This document shows positions 8,266 through 16,945 of a stretch of DNA of 64,000 bases, in pieces. The DNA is from Caldilinea sp. CFX5. Its GTDB lineage: Bacteria; Chloroflexota; Anaerolineae; Caldilineales; Caldilineaceae. The stretch lies in contig QWII01000021.1 in the NCBI GenBank assembly GCA_021405325.1, positions 62,001 to 126,000 of the forward strand, in the 5' to 3' direction. The notes beneath the pieces were generated by a model, which was not told where the DNA came from, ran no database searches, and worked only from the letters and a program-made list of their open reading frames with translations. Position numbers and translations under genes: made by a program. Within the stretch, counting starts at the first letter, position 1, and every line of letters starts with the position of its first letter.

Positions 8266-9855
8266 CTAGCGCGCCGCTACCGCCGGATCATATGCAATCC
8301 GCACTTGAATGCGATTGCCGATGGACGGGAGGGTCGCAAACCATTGGGGGTCGCGATGGATTTCTGGGGTGCGTTCCAAGGGCCACCGTGCCTGCACCAC
8401 TTGAATGGCTTCAGCCGGCGGCAAGCCGGCAATGGCGCTCCGCACTTCCACCGGATCGATGGGGATCACATAATCGGCCCCCACCGTCATCGTAAAGGTG
8501 ACAGCCTGACCATTAAAATCAGCGCCGGGGACCCGTTGCGCGCGCAAGGTGCTGGCCACCAGTTTGCCCCGTTCCGGCGTGGCCTGCTGCGCGGCTTCTA
8601 ATAATACTTCACGTAACACCGCTTGATCAACGGCAACGCCACGCACCAAGAGCCGCAAGGTTAACGATAATTCCTGCGCTTCTTCATCATTAAAGGCGCT
8701 AAAGGCTTGTGACGTAACGATTGTTTGCAGCGATTCCGGGGCCAGCCATTCCCCGTCCTTCACATTCGGTTGCAGGCTGTCCGCTGCCCGCGCTTGCGCA
8801 CGCGCCAGGACTTCGGCCAACAAGTTGTCGCGATCCTCCTGTGTCACGACTGGGGTCAATGCCGCGCCGCCGCCACCGGTGCCGCCAGGGTTGGTCACCC
8901 GCACCCGTAAATTGTAGCCGCCGCCGATCGTATTGATGGTATTGGCGCGCACATTGCCGTTAATGCCCGGTTCTAACGCTTCAACCGCCGCCGTCGCCCG
9001 TTGGTTAAAACCGCCCGGCACTTGGACAGCGGTCAAGGTGCGGAAATTGACAACCGTGCCGGTGCCGGTACTGACAATGACGCCGGCGGGAATATTCACC
9101 GGGTTAGCGCCTAAGTTGCTAAAGACCACGCTGCCTTGCGCGCGCTCGGTGGCTTTCTGGCGGGTGCCGGTGGTGGCAATGACGCCGGTCTCTTCGATAT
9201 TGGTTTCGACCAGACGGGCAGGTAATTGACGAAATTCAAAATCCGCCGCATCCAGACCGGGGTTGGCTGTCACCTGGAAGGTCACAGCAATTGGTTCGCG
9301 ACCGGGAACCAGGGTAATGGTGGCGGCAGGGATGACATAGGCAACAAAAAAGCCAACGGCAGCCACCATCAAGAGACCGGCCAATCCCGTTCCCAACCAG
9401 CTTAACCAGAGCGGCAGCGGTTGGCGGTAAGCGATTTCGGAGCGAATACGCTTCTGCCGGGAACGGAAGTACGTCGGTGTGGTTTCCAGATCGATAATCT
9501 TGCGGCGGCGCCAACGGGGTTCATCGGGCAGGCCGTCGCGCAGGCGGCGGGGGTGAAGCAAGGGGAGCGGCGGGCGCATACGCCAGTTGCTCTCCATAGC
9601 TTCCTCCGGCTTAACAAAAACCGGCAAACCAAGGCTCGACGCCAGTTGATGAAGTTGTGGGTTACGGGTGATCAAACCAAGCTCACAGCGCTGCCGTTGC
9701 GCCTGCCGTTGGAGCAGCCGCAATTGCGCCAAATTTTGCAGTTCCGGCCAGCCCTCCGGCACAAGGAGTGCCACCCGTCGCCCGCGCAACCCCATCAACT
9801 GCCGGCGCACGGCGTCGAGGGTGGCTTCTGGATTGATTTCGAGCATTTCAGTCAT
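8266..9855 (-). CDS. Baseplate-J-like membrane protein
   Basis: A 529-residue protein with a cytoplasmic N-terminal part of about 150 residues (RVALLVPEGWPELQNLAQLR is Rossmann-like) and one transmembrane segment (LSWLGTGLAGLLMVAAVGFF). A large extracytoplasmic domain follows. It contains PAGVIVSTGTGTVVNFRTL and AVEALEPGINGNVRANTINT, the pattern of the baseplate J/gp47 family in which a value is set, the gap is filled and continuity is restored. No phage genes are nearby, so this is a cellular relative. The function is not known; a cell-envelope role is likely. The ATG at 9855 follows TTG CTT in frame and is preferred. It sits between alaS and ruvX on the same strand. Confidence 0.65.
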   Translation of the reverse strand: MTEMLEINPEATLDAVRRQLMGLRGRRVALLVPEGWPELQNLAQLRLLQRQAQRQRCELGLITRNPQLHQLASSLGLPVFVKPEEAMESNWRMRPPLPLLHPRRLRDGLPDEPRWRRRKIIDLETTPTYFRSRQKRIRSEIAYRQPLPLWLSWLGTGLAGLLMVAAVGFFVAYVIPAATITLVPGREPIAVTFQVTANPGLDAADFEFRQLPARLVETNIEETGVIATTGTRQKATERAQGSVVFSNLGANPVNIPAGVIVSTGTGTVVNFRTLTAVQVPGGFNQRATAAVEALEPGINGNVRANTINTIGGGYNLRVRVTNPGGTGGGGAALTPVVTQEDRDNLLAEVLARAQARAADSLQPNVKDGEWLAPESLQTIVTSQAFSAFNDEEAQELSLTLRLLVRGVAVDQAVLREVLLEAAQQATPERGKLVASTLRAQRVPGADFNGQAVTFTMTVGADYVIPIDPVEVRSAIAGLPPAEAIQVVQARWPLERTPEIHRDPQWFATLPSIGNRIQVRIAYDPAVAAR

Positions 9856-9862
9856 AAGCAAG

Positions 9863-9931
9863 TTACGAATTACGAATTACGAATTACGAGTTACGAAGGA
9901 ATATTCGTAACTCGTAATTCGTAATTCGTAA
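9863..9931. repeat. Palindrome of tandem TTACGAA heptamers
   Basis: Five heptamers (TTACGAA x3, TTACGAG, TTACGAA; 9863-9897) are mirrored by four inverted heptamers (9904-9931) around a 6-base loop. The single variant unit TTACGAG is mirrored exactly as CTCGTAA. The repeat ends one base before the alaS stop codon. Confidence 0.92.
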
Positions 9932-9932
9932 A

Positions 9933-12629
9933 TCACTTTAAGTTCTTTTCCACCCACGGTTGGACACTGGCGAGGGCTTCGGTCAATTTGGCGGGGTCTT
10001 TGCCGCCGGCCTGCGCCATGTTGGGGCGACCGCCGCCGCCGCCGCCGATCACTTTGGCGGCATCACGCACCAGGTTGCCGGCGTGCATCCCGCGCCCGAT
10101 CAGGTCTTGGGTGACAGAGGCGACCAGCATTGGTTTTTCATCGATGACGGCGCCCAACGTAACGACGCTGCTGCCCAGTTTGTCGCGGAACCAGTCGCTC
10201 ATCTGGCGCATGGTATCCACATCGGCCGCGTTGACCTGGACGGCCAGCACAGCAAAGCCATCGACACGGGTCGCCTGGTTGAGCAGGGATTGGGTGTCCT
10301 GCTGGGCTAGTTTCTGGCGCAGTTGGGCCAACTCTTTTTGCAACTGTTGATTTTGCGCCTGCAACTGTTCAATCGCATTATCGACTTCGGTCGGTTTGGT
10401 GCGCAGCAGACCAGCGGCGCGATCCAGCGCGCCGAGCCGCTCTTCAATCAAGCTTTCGGCATAGCGCCCCGTCACCACCTCAATACGGCGGATACCGGAA
10501 GAGACGCTGCCTTCGCTGACAATGCGGAAGCTGCCGATCTCGGCGGTGCTATCGACATGAGTGCCGCCGCAGAGTTCCATGCTGACGCCCTCGTCTTCGC
10601 CAAAGCTGACGACACGCACTTCGTCGCCATACTTTTCGCCAAAGAGCGCTATCGCGCCTTCTTGCACGGCTCGTTTATAGCTGGTCCAGCGGGTGTTGAC
10701 GCTGTAGTTGGTCAGAATGATCTCGTTGGCCAGCCGTTCCATGTCGGCCAACTCTTCCTTGCTCACCGGCTGGCTATGGGTAAAGTCAAAGCGCAAACGC
10801 TCCGGCGCCACCAACGAACCGGCCTGATGGGCGTGCGTCCCCAGCCGGTGGCGGAGGACGGCGTGCAGCACATGGGTGCCGGTGTGGTTGCGCATAATGT
10901 CCCAACGACGCTCCGTGTCGATGCTCGCCTGGGCCGGGTCGCCGATGCGCAGGGAACCGCTGGTCACGGTGCCGATATGGACGATCAAGCCCGGAATGCG
11001 GCGGCGGGTGTCGGTGATCGCGACGATCCAGGCCGGTTCTTCCATCTCTTCGGGGAAGTAGTAGATTTCACCGGTGTCGCTCACCTGACCGCCGCTTTCG
11101 GCATAGAAAGGGGTTTCCGGCAGGACAATCTCAACGGCGTCACCGGCGTGGACTTCTTCCACCCGTTGCCCATTGACCAGCAGCCCGATGATCTGGGTGT
11201 CAACCTCGGCCACATTCTCGTAGATGAGATGTTTGACCCCCTCTTCATCGACCAGCCCTTCGCGCTTCAGGTCGGCGAGCAGTTGCCCATAAACGCTCAA
11301 GTCCGCCGCTGTCTTCTCTTGGGCGGTTTCGCGGCTGCGCTCCTTAGCTTCATTGAGGGCAGCGCGGAAACCCGCCTCATCAACGGTAAAACCGGCGTCG
11401 CCGGCCACGTCGCGGGTCAAGTCAACCGGGAAGCCATAGGTGTCCCAGAGGCGGAAGGCGTCTTTGCCGGCAATTTCGGTTTTGCCCGCCGCCCGCAGAT
11501 CGCTCATGAGATCGTCGAGCAGGCTCAGGCCGGTGGTCAACGTGCGGTGGAAGCGTTCTTCTTCCTCGGTGATGGTCTGCAAAATAAAGTCACGTTTGTT
11601 GACCAGATCGGTGTAATGGCCGCCCATCATGTCGATGACCGTCGCGGCGATCTGCGCCAGGAAGGGGCCTTCAAAGCCGATGAGCTTACCAAAGCGCGCC
11701 GCCCGCCGCAGAATCATGCGCAGGACATAGCTGCGTCCTTCGTTGCCGGGCAACACGCCGTCACCAATCAAAAAGGTGCAGGAACGGCTGTGGTCGGCAA
11801 TGGCGCGGTAGCGGGCCAGGTTCGCCAGCCGGTGCGCTTCATCTTGCCCCAGCAACGACTGGATACGCTGCATGATCGGCATAAAGGCGTCGGTGTCGTA
11901 GTTGTTATCTTTGCCCTGGAGAATGCTGGCAATGCGTTCCAGGCCAGCGCCTGTATCGACGCTGGGTTTGGGCAGTGGCGTCAGTGTGCCGTCCGCCTTG
12001 GAATCATATTGCATGAAGACCAGATTCCAGATTTCCAGATACTCGTCGTCTTTGTTGACGCCGCCGCTCACCTGTTTGTCCAGGTCGCCCCAGTAGTAGT
12101 GGATCTCGGAGCAGGGGCCACAGGGGCCGGTGTCGCCCATTGCCCACCAGTTGTCCTTTTTGCCAAAGCGCAGGACGCGTTCGGGCGCAGCGCCGGTTTC
12201 GACCCAGAGCCGCTCGGCTTCATCGTCGTCGGTGTAGACGGTGAACCAGAGCCGTTCCAGCGGCAACCCGAGTTCATCAACGAGCAGGTGCCAGGCCCAG
12301 CGGATGGCGTCCTTTTTAAAGTAGTCGCCAAAGGAGAAGTTGCCCAACATCTCAAAAAAGGTGTGGTGGCGCGGGCTGGGGCCGACATTCTCTAAATCGT
12401 TATGCTTCCCGGAGACGCGCATACACTTCTGGCTGGTGGCGGCGCGGCTATAATCGCGTTTTTCCAACCCCAAAAAGAGGTCTTTGAACTGCACCATGCC
12501 GGCATTGGTCAGCAACAAGGTCGGGTCATTGGCCGGCACCAGGCTGCTGCTCTCGACCACGGCGTGGTTCAGTTCGCCCCAATATTCAAACCATAATTGA
12601 CGGATTTCGTTGGTTGACAATCGTTTCAT
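9933..12629 (-). CDS. alaS: Alanine--tRNA ligase
   Basis: An 898-residue class II aminoacyl-tRNA synthetase that charges tRNA-Ala and clears mischarged Ser/Gly. The catalytic domain begins STNEIRQLWFEYW and includes FEMLGNFSFGDYFKK, the family motif. The editing domain shows its zinc-binding residues in RNHTGTHVLHAVLRH and MELCGGTHVDSTAE. The C-Ala domain near the end has the glycine stretch VIGGGGGGRPNMAQAGG. Length is normal and all key motifs are intact. The gene has its own upstream region of about 290 bases. Its stop is flanked at once by the TTACGAA palindrome. Confidence 0.97.
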   Translation of the reverse strand: MKRLSTNEIRQLWFEYWGELNHAVVESSSLVPANDPTLLLTNAGMVQFKDLFLGLEKRDYSRAATSQKCMRVSGKHNDLENVGPSPRHHTFFEMLGNFSFGDYFKKDAIRWAWHLLVDELGLPLERLWFTVYTDDDEAERLWVETGAAPERVLRFGKKDNWWAMGDTGPCGPCSEIHYYWGDLDKQVSGGVNKDDEYLEIWNLVFMQYDSKADGTLTPLPKPSVDTGAGLERIASILQGKDNNYDTDAFMPIMQRIQSLLGQDEAHRLANLARYRAIADHSRSCTFLIGDGVLPGNEGRSYVLRMILRRAARFGKLIGFEGPFLAQIAATVIDMMGGHYTDLVNKRDFILQTITEEEERFHRTLTTGLSLLDDLMSDLRAAGKTEIAGKDAFRLWDTYGFPVDLTRDVAGDAGFTVDEAGFRAALNEAKERSRETAQEKTAADLSVYGQLLADLKREGLVDEEGVKHLIYENVAEVDTQIIGLLVNGQRVEEVHAGDAVEIVLPETPFYAESGGQVSDTGEIYYFPEEMEEPAWIVAITDTRRRIPGLIVHIGTVTSGSLRIGDPAQASIDTERRWDIMRNHTGTHVLHAVLRHRLGTHAHQAGSLVAPERLRFDFTHSQPVSKEELADMERLANEIILTNYSVNTRWTSYKRAVQEGAIALFGEKYGDEVRVVSFGEDEGVSMELCGGTHVDSTAEIGSFRIVSEGSVSSGIRRIEVVTGRYAESLIEERLGALDRAAGLLRTKPTEVDNAIEQLQAQNQQLQKELAQLRQKLAQQDTQSLLNQATRVDGFAVLAVQVNAADVDTMRQMSDWFRDKLGSSVVTLGAVIDEKPMLVASVTQDLIGRGMHAGNLVRDAAKVIGGGGGGRPNMAQAGGKDPAKLTEALASVQPWVEKNLK

Positions 12630-12743
12630 AAAGCTTCACTTTTTTCGCAAAGGATTCAGTTTTTCTTTGTTGTGATTGTAGGGCAATCGGGAAAGGGTGT
12701 CAAACTTATGGGGTGATGGGGGAGAGTGGAGGGCGTCTACCGC

Positions 12744-12767
12744 TTAGTAATGCGTTTATATTACTAA
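12744..12767. other. Small perfect hairpin in the alaS upstream gap
   Basis: TTAGTAAT (12744-12751) pairs with ATTACTAA (12760-12767) around an 8-base loop. It lies in the 290-base gap between the TPR gene and alaS, both on the minus strand. It could be a weak terminator of the TPR gene or an operator. No T-box sequence (GGTGG-type antiterminator) was seen in this gap. Confidence 0.35.
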
Positions 12768-12919
12768 AGAGCGAAAAAGAGGCAAAGGGAGAGCTTATGC
12801 AGGAACTTCTACCACACCTGCAGGACCATCAACAGTGAAGGTTAAATAATTGTTTGCATTGTAACGTGAGTTGGGTATAAAAGCAATTCAGATGCATTTC
12901 GTACTTGCAGAGCAAGTGG

Positions 12920-14236
12920 CTATGGAGCCAACGCTTCCTGCGCAACCGGCGCATATAGCGGCGAGAAATGGGGATTGATCTCTAAGGCTGTTTTCAAATG
13001 GGTACGGGCTGCTTCCTTGTCACTCAACCTGGCTGCGATCATGCCGGCATGGAAGTGCAGCAGCGCATCTTTTGTTTCCAGGCGTAGTGCTTCCTGGCTG
13101 AACTGCCACGCTTCTGCATATTCTCCCTGCTGGTAGAGCGCCCAGGCCAGTGTATCAGCCGCGTAGATGGTGGGGCGTTCGGCATAGGCGGTGCGCGCTT
13201 GTTGGACGGCGGCGACGGGGTCGTTGCCGTGGCTGGCGGTGAAGAGCGCCATTTCGAGATCGACATTCATCCCCGCGGCGGCGTTGAGTTGCTGGATCAC
13301 ACCGACCAGATCGTACTGCTGGCGAGCGGCGTCGGCTTGACCGGTCGCTTCATAGAGTTCACCGAGGGCGATGATAAATTCGGGGAGCGGCAAGCGTTCG
13401 CTAATCTGCTTGTAGATGGCAATGGCTTCATCGGTGTTGCCCTGCGCTGCGGCGACACGCGCCTGACCGGCCAGGGCATACGGATAGTTGGCCTTGGCAG
13501 CCAGCACCTGCTTATAAATCGCCGCCGCTTCCGTCACGTCGCCGCGGTTGAAATAGAGATGGCCCAAGTGGGTCAGCGTCCAGGCCCAGCTTTCGCTGCC
13601 GGGCAGGGCGGTTTGCACAGCGGAGCGCATGGCCTCAATCGCGCCATCGACATCGCCGTAGAGTTCCCGCAAGTACGATACCCGGCTGTACGAATCCAGA
13701 TCCGGACGCAGATCGACCATCTTTTGCAGCGTCTGCACGGCTTCGTCGTAGCGCCCCAATTCGACTTGCCCATCCACCATGATTCCCAAGGTTTGGGCGC
13801 GGAACGGGTTGATGGCCCAGGCTTTGTCGGCCCAGACCAGGGCGCCGCGGAAATCATGCAGCGCCAGGGCCAGAATGCCTTGCCCCACCAGCGCATCCAG
13901 TTGTTTGGGGTCGCGGGTCAGTGCTTCGTCAAACGCTTTGCCGGCGCGTGTATAAAGCGAAACATCGCCGCTTTCGCGCACCTGTTGCAACAACCCCAGA
14001 CCCAACTGAGCATAGGCATAGGTATCATCCGGGTTATTTTGCAATCGATTTTCCAGCTTGCGGATCGCTTCCTGCGACGACAATTCGACCGGCGCCGGTG
14101 GCGTTACCATGCGTGCCGCTGGTGGCTGGAGAACACGCCACCCCAGTGCGATCAACAAACTCACCAACGCCACCGCCAGCATGAGTAAAGCGCGACGGGG
14201 AAACCGATGGGTGCGAAAAGCCGTTGTGCGTACCAT
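12920..14236 (-). CDS. Membrane-anchored TPR protein of the DUF4331 cluster
   Basis: A 438-residue protein with one N-terminal membrane segment (RRALLMLAVALVSLLIALGW), then about 370 residues of TPR repeats. Examples are DDTYAYAQLGLGLLQQVRES, LDALVGQGILALALHDFRG, WAWTLTHLGHLYFNRGDVTE and IAIYKQISERLPLPEFIIAL. The repeats should lie outside the cytoplasm and act as a protein-binding scaffold. It is the last gene of a minus-strand run with a metal transporter and two DUF4331 proteins. It lies 115 bases after the second DUF4331 gene, so a shared job is likely. Function is unknown. Confidence 0.8.
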   Translation of the reverse strand: MVRTTAFRTHRFPRRALLMLAVALVSLLIALGWRVLQPPAARMVTPPAPVELSSQEAIRKLENRLQNNPDDTYAYAQLGLGLLQQVRESGDVSLYTRAGKAFDEALTRDPKQLDALVGQGILALALHDFRGALVWADKAWAINPFRAQTLGIMVDGQVELGRYDEAVQTLQKMVDLRPDLDSYSRVSYLRELYGDVDGAIEAMRSAVQTALPGSESWAWTLTHLGHLYFNRGDVTEAAAIYKQVLAAKANYPYALAGQARVAAAQGNTDEAIAIYKQISERLPLPEFIIALGELYEATGQADAARQQYDLVGVIQQLNAAAGMNVDLEMALFTASHGNDPVAAVQQARTAYAERPTIYAADTLAWALYQQGEYAEAWQFSQEALRLETKDALLHFHAGMIAARLSDKEAARTHLKTALEINPHFSPLYAPVAQEALAP

Positions 14237-14351
14237 AAAATGATCCTAATCCAGTAATTGCTTGCACTTGCAACACGTCGAGCCGTTGGAAATACTTTCA
14301 TAGGGGCACGAACTATTGTGCCCCTATGAAAAACAGGACTTACCTCTTCAC

Positions 14352-16703
14352 TCAATCAGTCACAATCGGCAGGTAAGCTTTGCTAGCTTGGGTTGTATCA
14401 GTGGTGTTGCTGCCACTGCCCGCTTCCTGCGCGTCGATCACCTCATCTTCGTCAACGCCTTCGGGTTCGACCACGGTGGCCGGGTCAACCTCGCTGCGCC
14501 AGAGTGAGCTGCTCAACACACTGGTGCCGGCGGCCATGCTACTGCCGGCCGCGGCGGCCGTTGCACTGGTGCTATATTCAATGTAAAGCACCGGCGCTAG
14601 TGAGACGCTGCCGTCGTAGGCCCAGGCTTCGCGTTCACCCGTCCCCGTCACAATGATGTTGAGCGCATTGTTGGCGCTCCAACCACCACGGTTGACGATT
14701 TCCTGAATCACCGCGCTGAGGTCTGGCGTCCAGTACTTTTCGTTCTTCTTCCACTCCGGCACGTTGTTCCATGCTACATTGGCGCTTGTTGCAGCGCGAC
14801 TACTAATGTTGCCATGAGCGTCGGTAAAGGCAGCGGCATTGTCGACAGCTTCGGCGACGAACTTCAAGGTAGTCGCCTTGTTGTCACTCTGTTTGGCAAC
14901 AAAGGCGATATGCGCCTTCTGAATGGTTGCACCAGCCGGCACATTGACCTCGGCAAAGCGCAGCCCGATTGTCTGGCGATCTTCGCCTAAATCGAGGTCG
15001 CGGCTGGTAAAGTAGACCGAGCCACGCTTGCTCTCTTCCGCATCATCACGACCGGCTTTGATCAGGGCAGTGGTCGACTCAACCGCCGCTTGACCGGTCG
15101 GGTTATCATGGATATGTTCCTGCCCGCTTTGCGCCAACGCCATGTAGGGGAATTCACTGCGGAAGGGGCGATCATTAAAGTCGATGCCATCATCCAGGAC
15201 GCCGATCAGCGCCGGGTTGAAGCTAAAACTAGTGTCGCGGCCATCCAGCACCGGGTAGGCGGCGCCGGCCACAGCCAGCAACTCAATCTCCACAATGTCA
15301 TCAAAGAGACGGCGACCATTAGGGAAGCCGCAAGCATCGCCGCCAAGCACCCCCAAGCGGCTGGGGGTCGGCGAACAGAGGTCGCCCTTGATGGCGGTGT
15401 TGATACGAATCACTTCGGCGGGCACGACGTTGGCCGGTTGATTGACATTGAAGCCGGCGGGTAAGGTCACGGGACCACTCTTGGTCTGAATGGTAAAGGG
15501 AGCCGCCAGTTTCATGCCCGTTAAGAAGATGTCAAAGATGTCGCCGCGACCGGAGCGGGGTGTTTCAACATCCACTTCGGTGCTGCAGTTGTCATCGGCG
15601 TCGCCCGGTAGCGGGACGCCATAGAGGGCGCAGAGCAAGCGGCCAATTTCGGGATCTTCGACGCTACGCTGGAGTAGTGCACCCACATCTTCGCCTAACG
15701 CATCGGTATAGATGGGGAGATCCAACGAAGGATCGATACTGTTAAAGGCATCTTTCAAGGCCAATGGAATAACCACTTCATTGACCAGCGGCATCCCAAG
15801 GCGAGAGACCTGGATTGCGTCGCCACTGTTTTCCAGCGTACCGAGGCCGGCAACGCCTTTGAGGACACGGGTGGCCGGGCGGCTGGCCGTGGCCCACACC
15901 CCCAGCACCGTTTCTGAACCCTGCGTCAAGCGACTGATCGGCACTTCGATGACCATGCTATGATTGTTGAAACCGGCAACCGAATCGACGGGATCATTGT
16001 TACCGCTGCTGTAGCCGATTGGCGGTTGTTGACCGCGCAGCGTTAAGAGGTCAAAGACTTGCAAATCGACCCAGAAGGCATCATCAACCTGGCCGGCATA
16101 GATCTTGATCGTATCACTGCCGTCGGTGACATTGTAGGTGAAGCTCTTTTCCAGGTCGGCAAAATTCGGCGTTGACTTGTTACCAATGTTGACCGGCGCC
16201 GTTAATTTATTGTTGACGAGAACTTTGTCACCACCGGCGCTGGTTTCGGTGATGGTAATGCGTTGTTGGCGATTCCAGTTGGCGCCATCGTTCCCAATCG
16301 ACCCTGTATTGTAGAGGAAGGTCAGCGGGTTCTTCACTTCCACTTTGCTGGAGAGCGTGTAGGTGTAATCCGCCTTAGCGTCGCCGTTGTTATCAACGTG
16401 GATGCTATAGAGAACGCCGTTGCCCCACTCAAAATAGTTGGGGCCACCTTCCGGCCCTTCAAACGGAATCCAACTACCAACCAACACCAGATTGTCAGGA
16501 TTGGCCGGCGAGACAAAGACATAGGTATCGGTGCCGTCCGCATAGGCGTCTTGCGAGATGAGCGGCGCTTCCCGGTGACTGGAAGCATTGACGCTGTCCT
16601 GATCGACCACCAGCGAAGTGGTGGTGAGCAGGAGCGGCGTTAACAGCACAGCAAGGACCAAGCCTAGCCGTGTTAACAGATGTTTCCTCGGTTTGGTGTT
16701 CAT
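14352..16703 (-). CDS. Secreted DUF4331 protein with a C-terminal carbohydrate-binding-like domain
   Basis: A 783-residue exported protein with an N-terminal signal (LGLVLAVLLTPLLLTTTSLV). The mature part begins with SSHREAPLISQDAYADGTDT, the hallmark start of DUF4331. It continues with WIPFEGPEGGPNYFEWG, SRLGMPLVNEVVIPLALKD and GDACGFPNGRRLFDDIVEIE. After about residue 540 comes a beta-rich region (GLRFAEVNVPAGATIQKAHI to WAYDGSVSLAPVLYIEYS) resembling the DNRLRE/CBM6-like domains of secreted bacterial proteins. The very C-terminus is SKAYLPIVTD, a motif shared with two other secreted proteins here. A good AAGGAG site precedes the ATG. DUF4331 has no known activity. It is a paralogue of the neighbour at 16946-18685. 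Confidence 0.85.
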   Translation of the reverse strand: MNTKPRKHLLTRLGLVLAVLLTPLLLTTTSLVVDQDSVNASSHREAPLISQDAYADGTDTYVFVSPANPDNLVLVGSWIPFEGPEGGPNYFEWGNGVLYSIHVDNNGDAKADYTYTLSSKVEVKNPLTFLYNTGSIGNDGANWNRQQRITITETSAGGDKVLVNNKLTAPVNIGNKSTPNFADLEKSFTYNVTDGSDTIKIYAGQVDDAFWVDLQVFDLLTLRGQQPPIGYSSGNNDPVDSVAGFNNHSMVIEVPISRLTQGSETVLGVWATASRPATRVLKGVAGLGTLENSGDAIQVSRLGMPLVNEVVIPLALKDAFNSIDPSLDLPIYTDALGEDVGALLQRSVEDPEIGRLLCALYGVPLPGDADDNCSTEVDVETPRSGRGDIFDIFLTGMKLAAPFTIQTKSGPVTLPAGFNVNQPANVVPAEVIRINTAIKGDLCSPTPSRLGVLGGDACGFPNGRRLFDDIVEIELLAVAGAAYPVLDGRDTSFSFNPALIGVLDDGIDFNDRPFRSEFPYMALAQSGQEHIHDNPTGQAAVESTTALIKAGRDDAEESKRGSVYFTSRDLDLGEDRQTIGLRFAEVNVPAGATIQKAHIAFVAKQSDNKATTLKFVAEAVDNAAAFTDAHGNISSRAATSANVAWNNVPEWKKNEKYWTPDLSAVIQEIVNRGGWSANNALNIIVTGTGEREAWAYDGSVSLAPVLYIEYSTSATAAAAGSSMAAGTSVLSSSLWRSEVDPATVVEPEGVDEDEVIDAQEAGSGSNTTDTTQASKAYLPIVTD

Positions 16704-16883
16704 ACAATCTCCTTATAGAATACCTTTGGGACGTTGCCGCGCTTCGGTTGACCGGCTGCCCGCAATGCCAACCGGTGTTGGTGCAGAAGCTGTGGCCTTG
16801 TCCTATCTTCAGATTGAAAGATGAATCCTGAAGTTGATCCGACTGGCGGATTCATCTTTCAAATCATCAAACACGAACGCTGA

Positions 16884-16934
16884 TTCGTTGGTTCGTTGGT
16901 TGAGCCTGTCGAAACCAACGAACCAACCAACGAA
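16884..16934. repeat. Inverted repeat of GTTGGTTC-type units with REP-like core
   Basis: TTCGTTGGTTCGTTGGTT (16884-16901) is inverted as AACCAACGAACCAACCAACG (from 16913) around the loop GAGCCTGTCGA. A sister copy sits at 18884-18932. It fills the gap between the two DUF4331 genes. Confidence 0.85.
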
Positions 16935-16945
16935 CTAGCAAACGT

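Noticed and set aside
8266..9855. A prophage or contractile-tail region suggested by the baseplate-J-like gene
   Set aside because: It is flanked by alaS, ruvX and mltG, has its own membrane segment, and no other tail, capsid or integrase gene is present.
10323..12395. A 690-codon open frame antisense to alaS
   Set aside because: It mirrors the codon pattern of the certain alaS gene, has no ribosome binding site and resembles no family. Long antisense frames are expected in GC-rich genes.
12630..12919. A T-box or other riboswitch upstream of alaS
   Set aside because: No GGTGG-type antiterminator or specifier-loop pattern was found on the minus strand; only a small hairpin is present.
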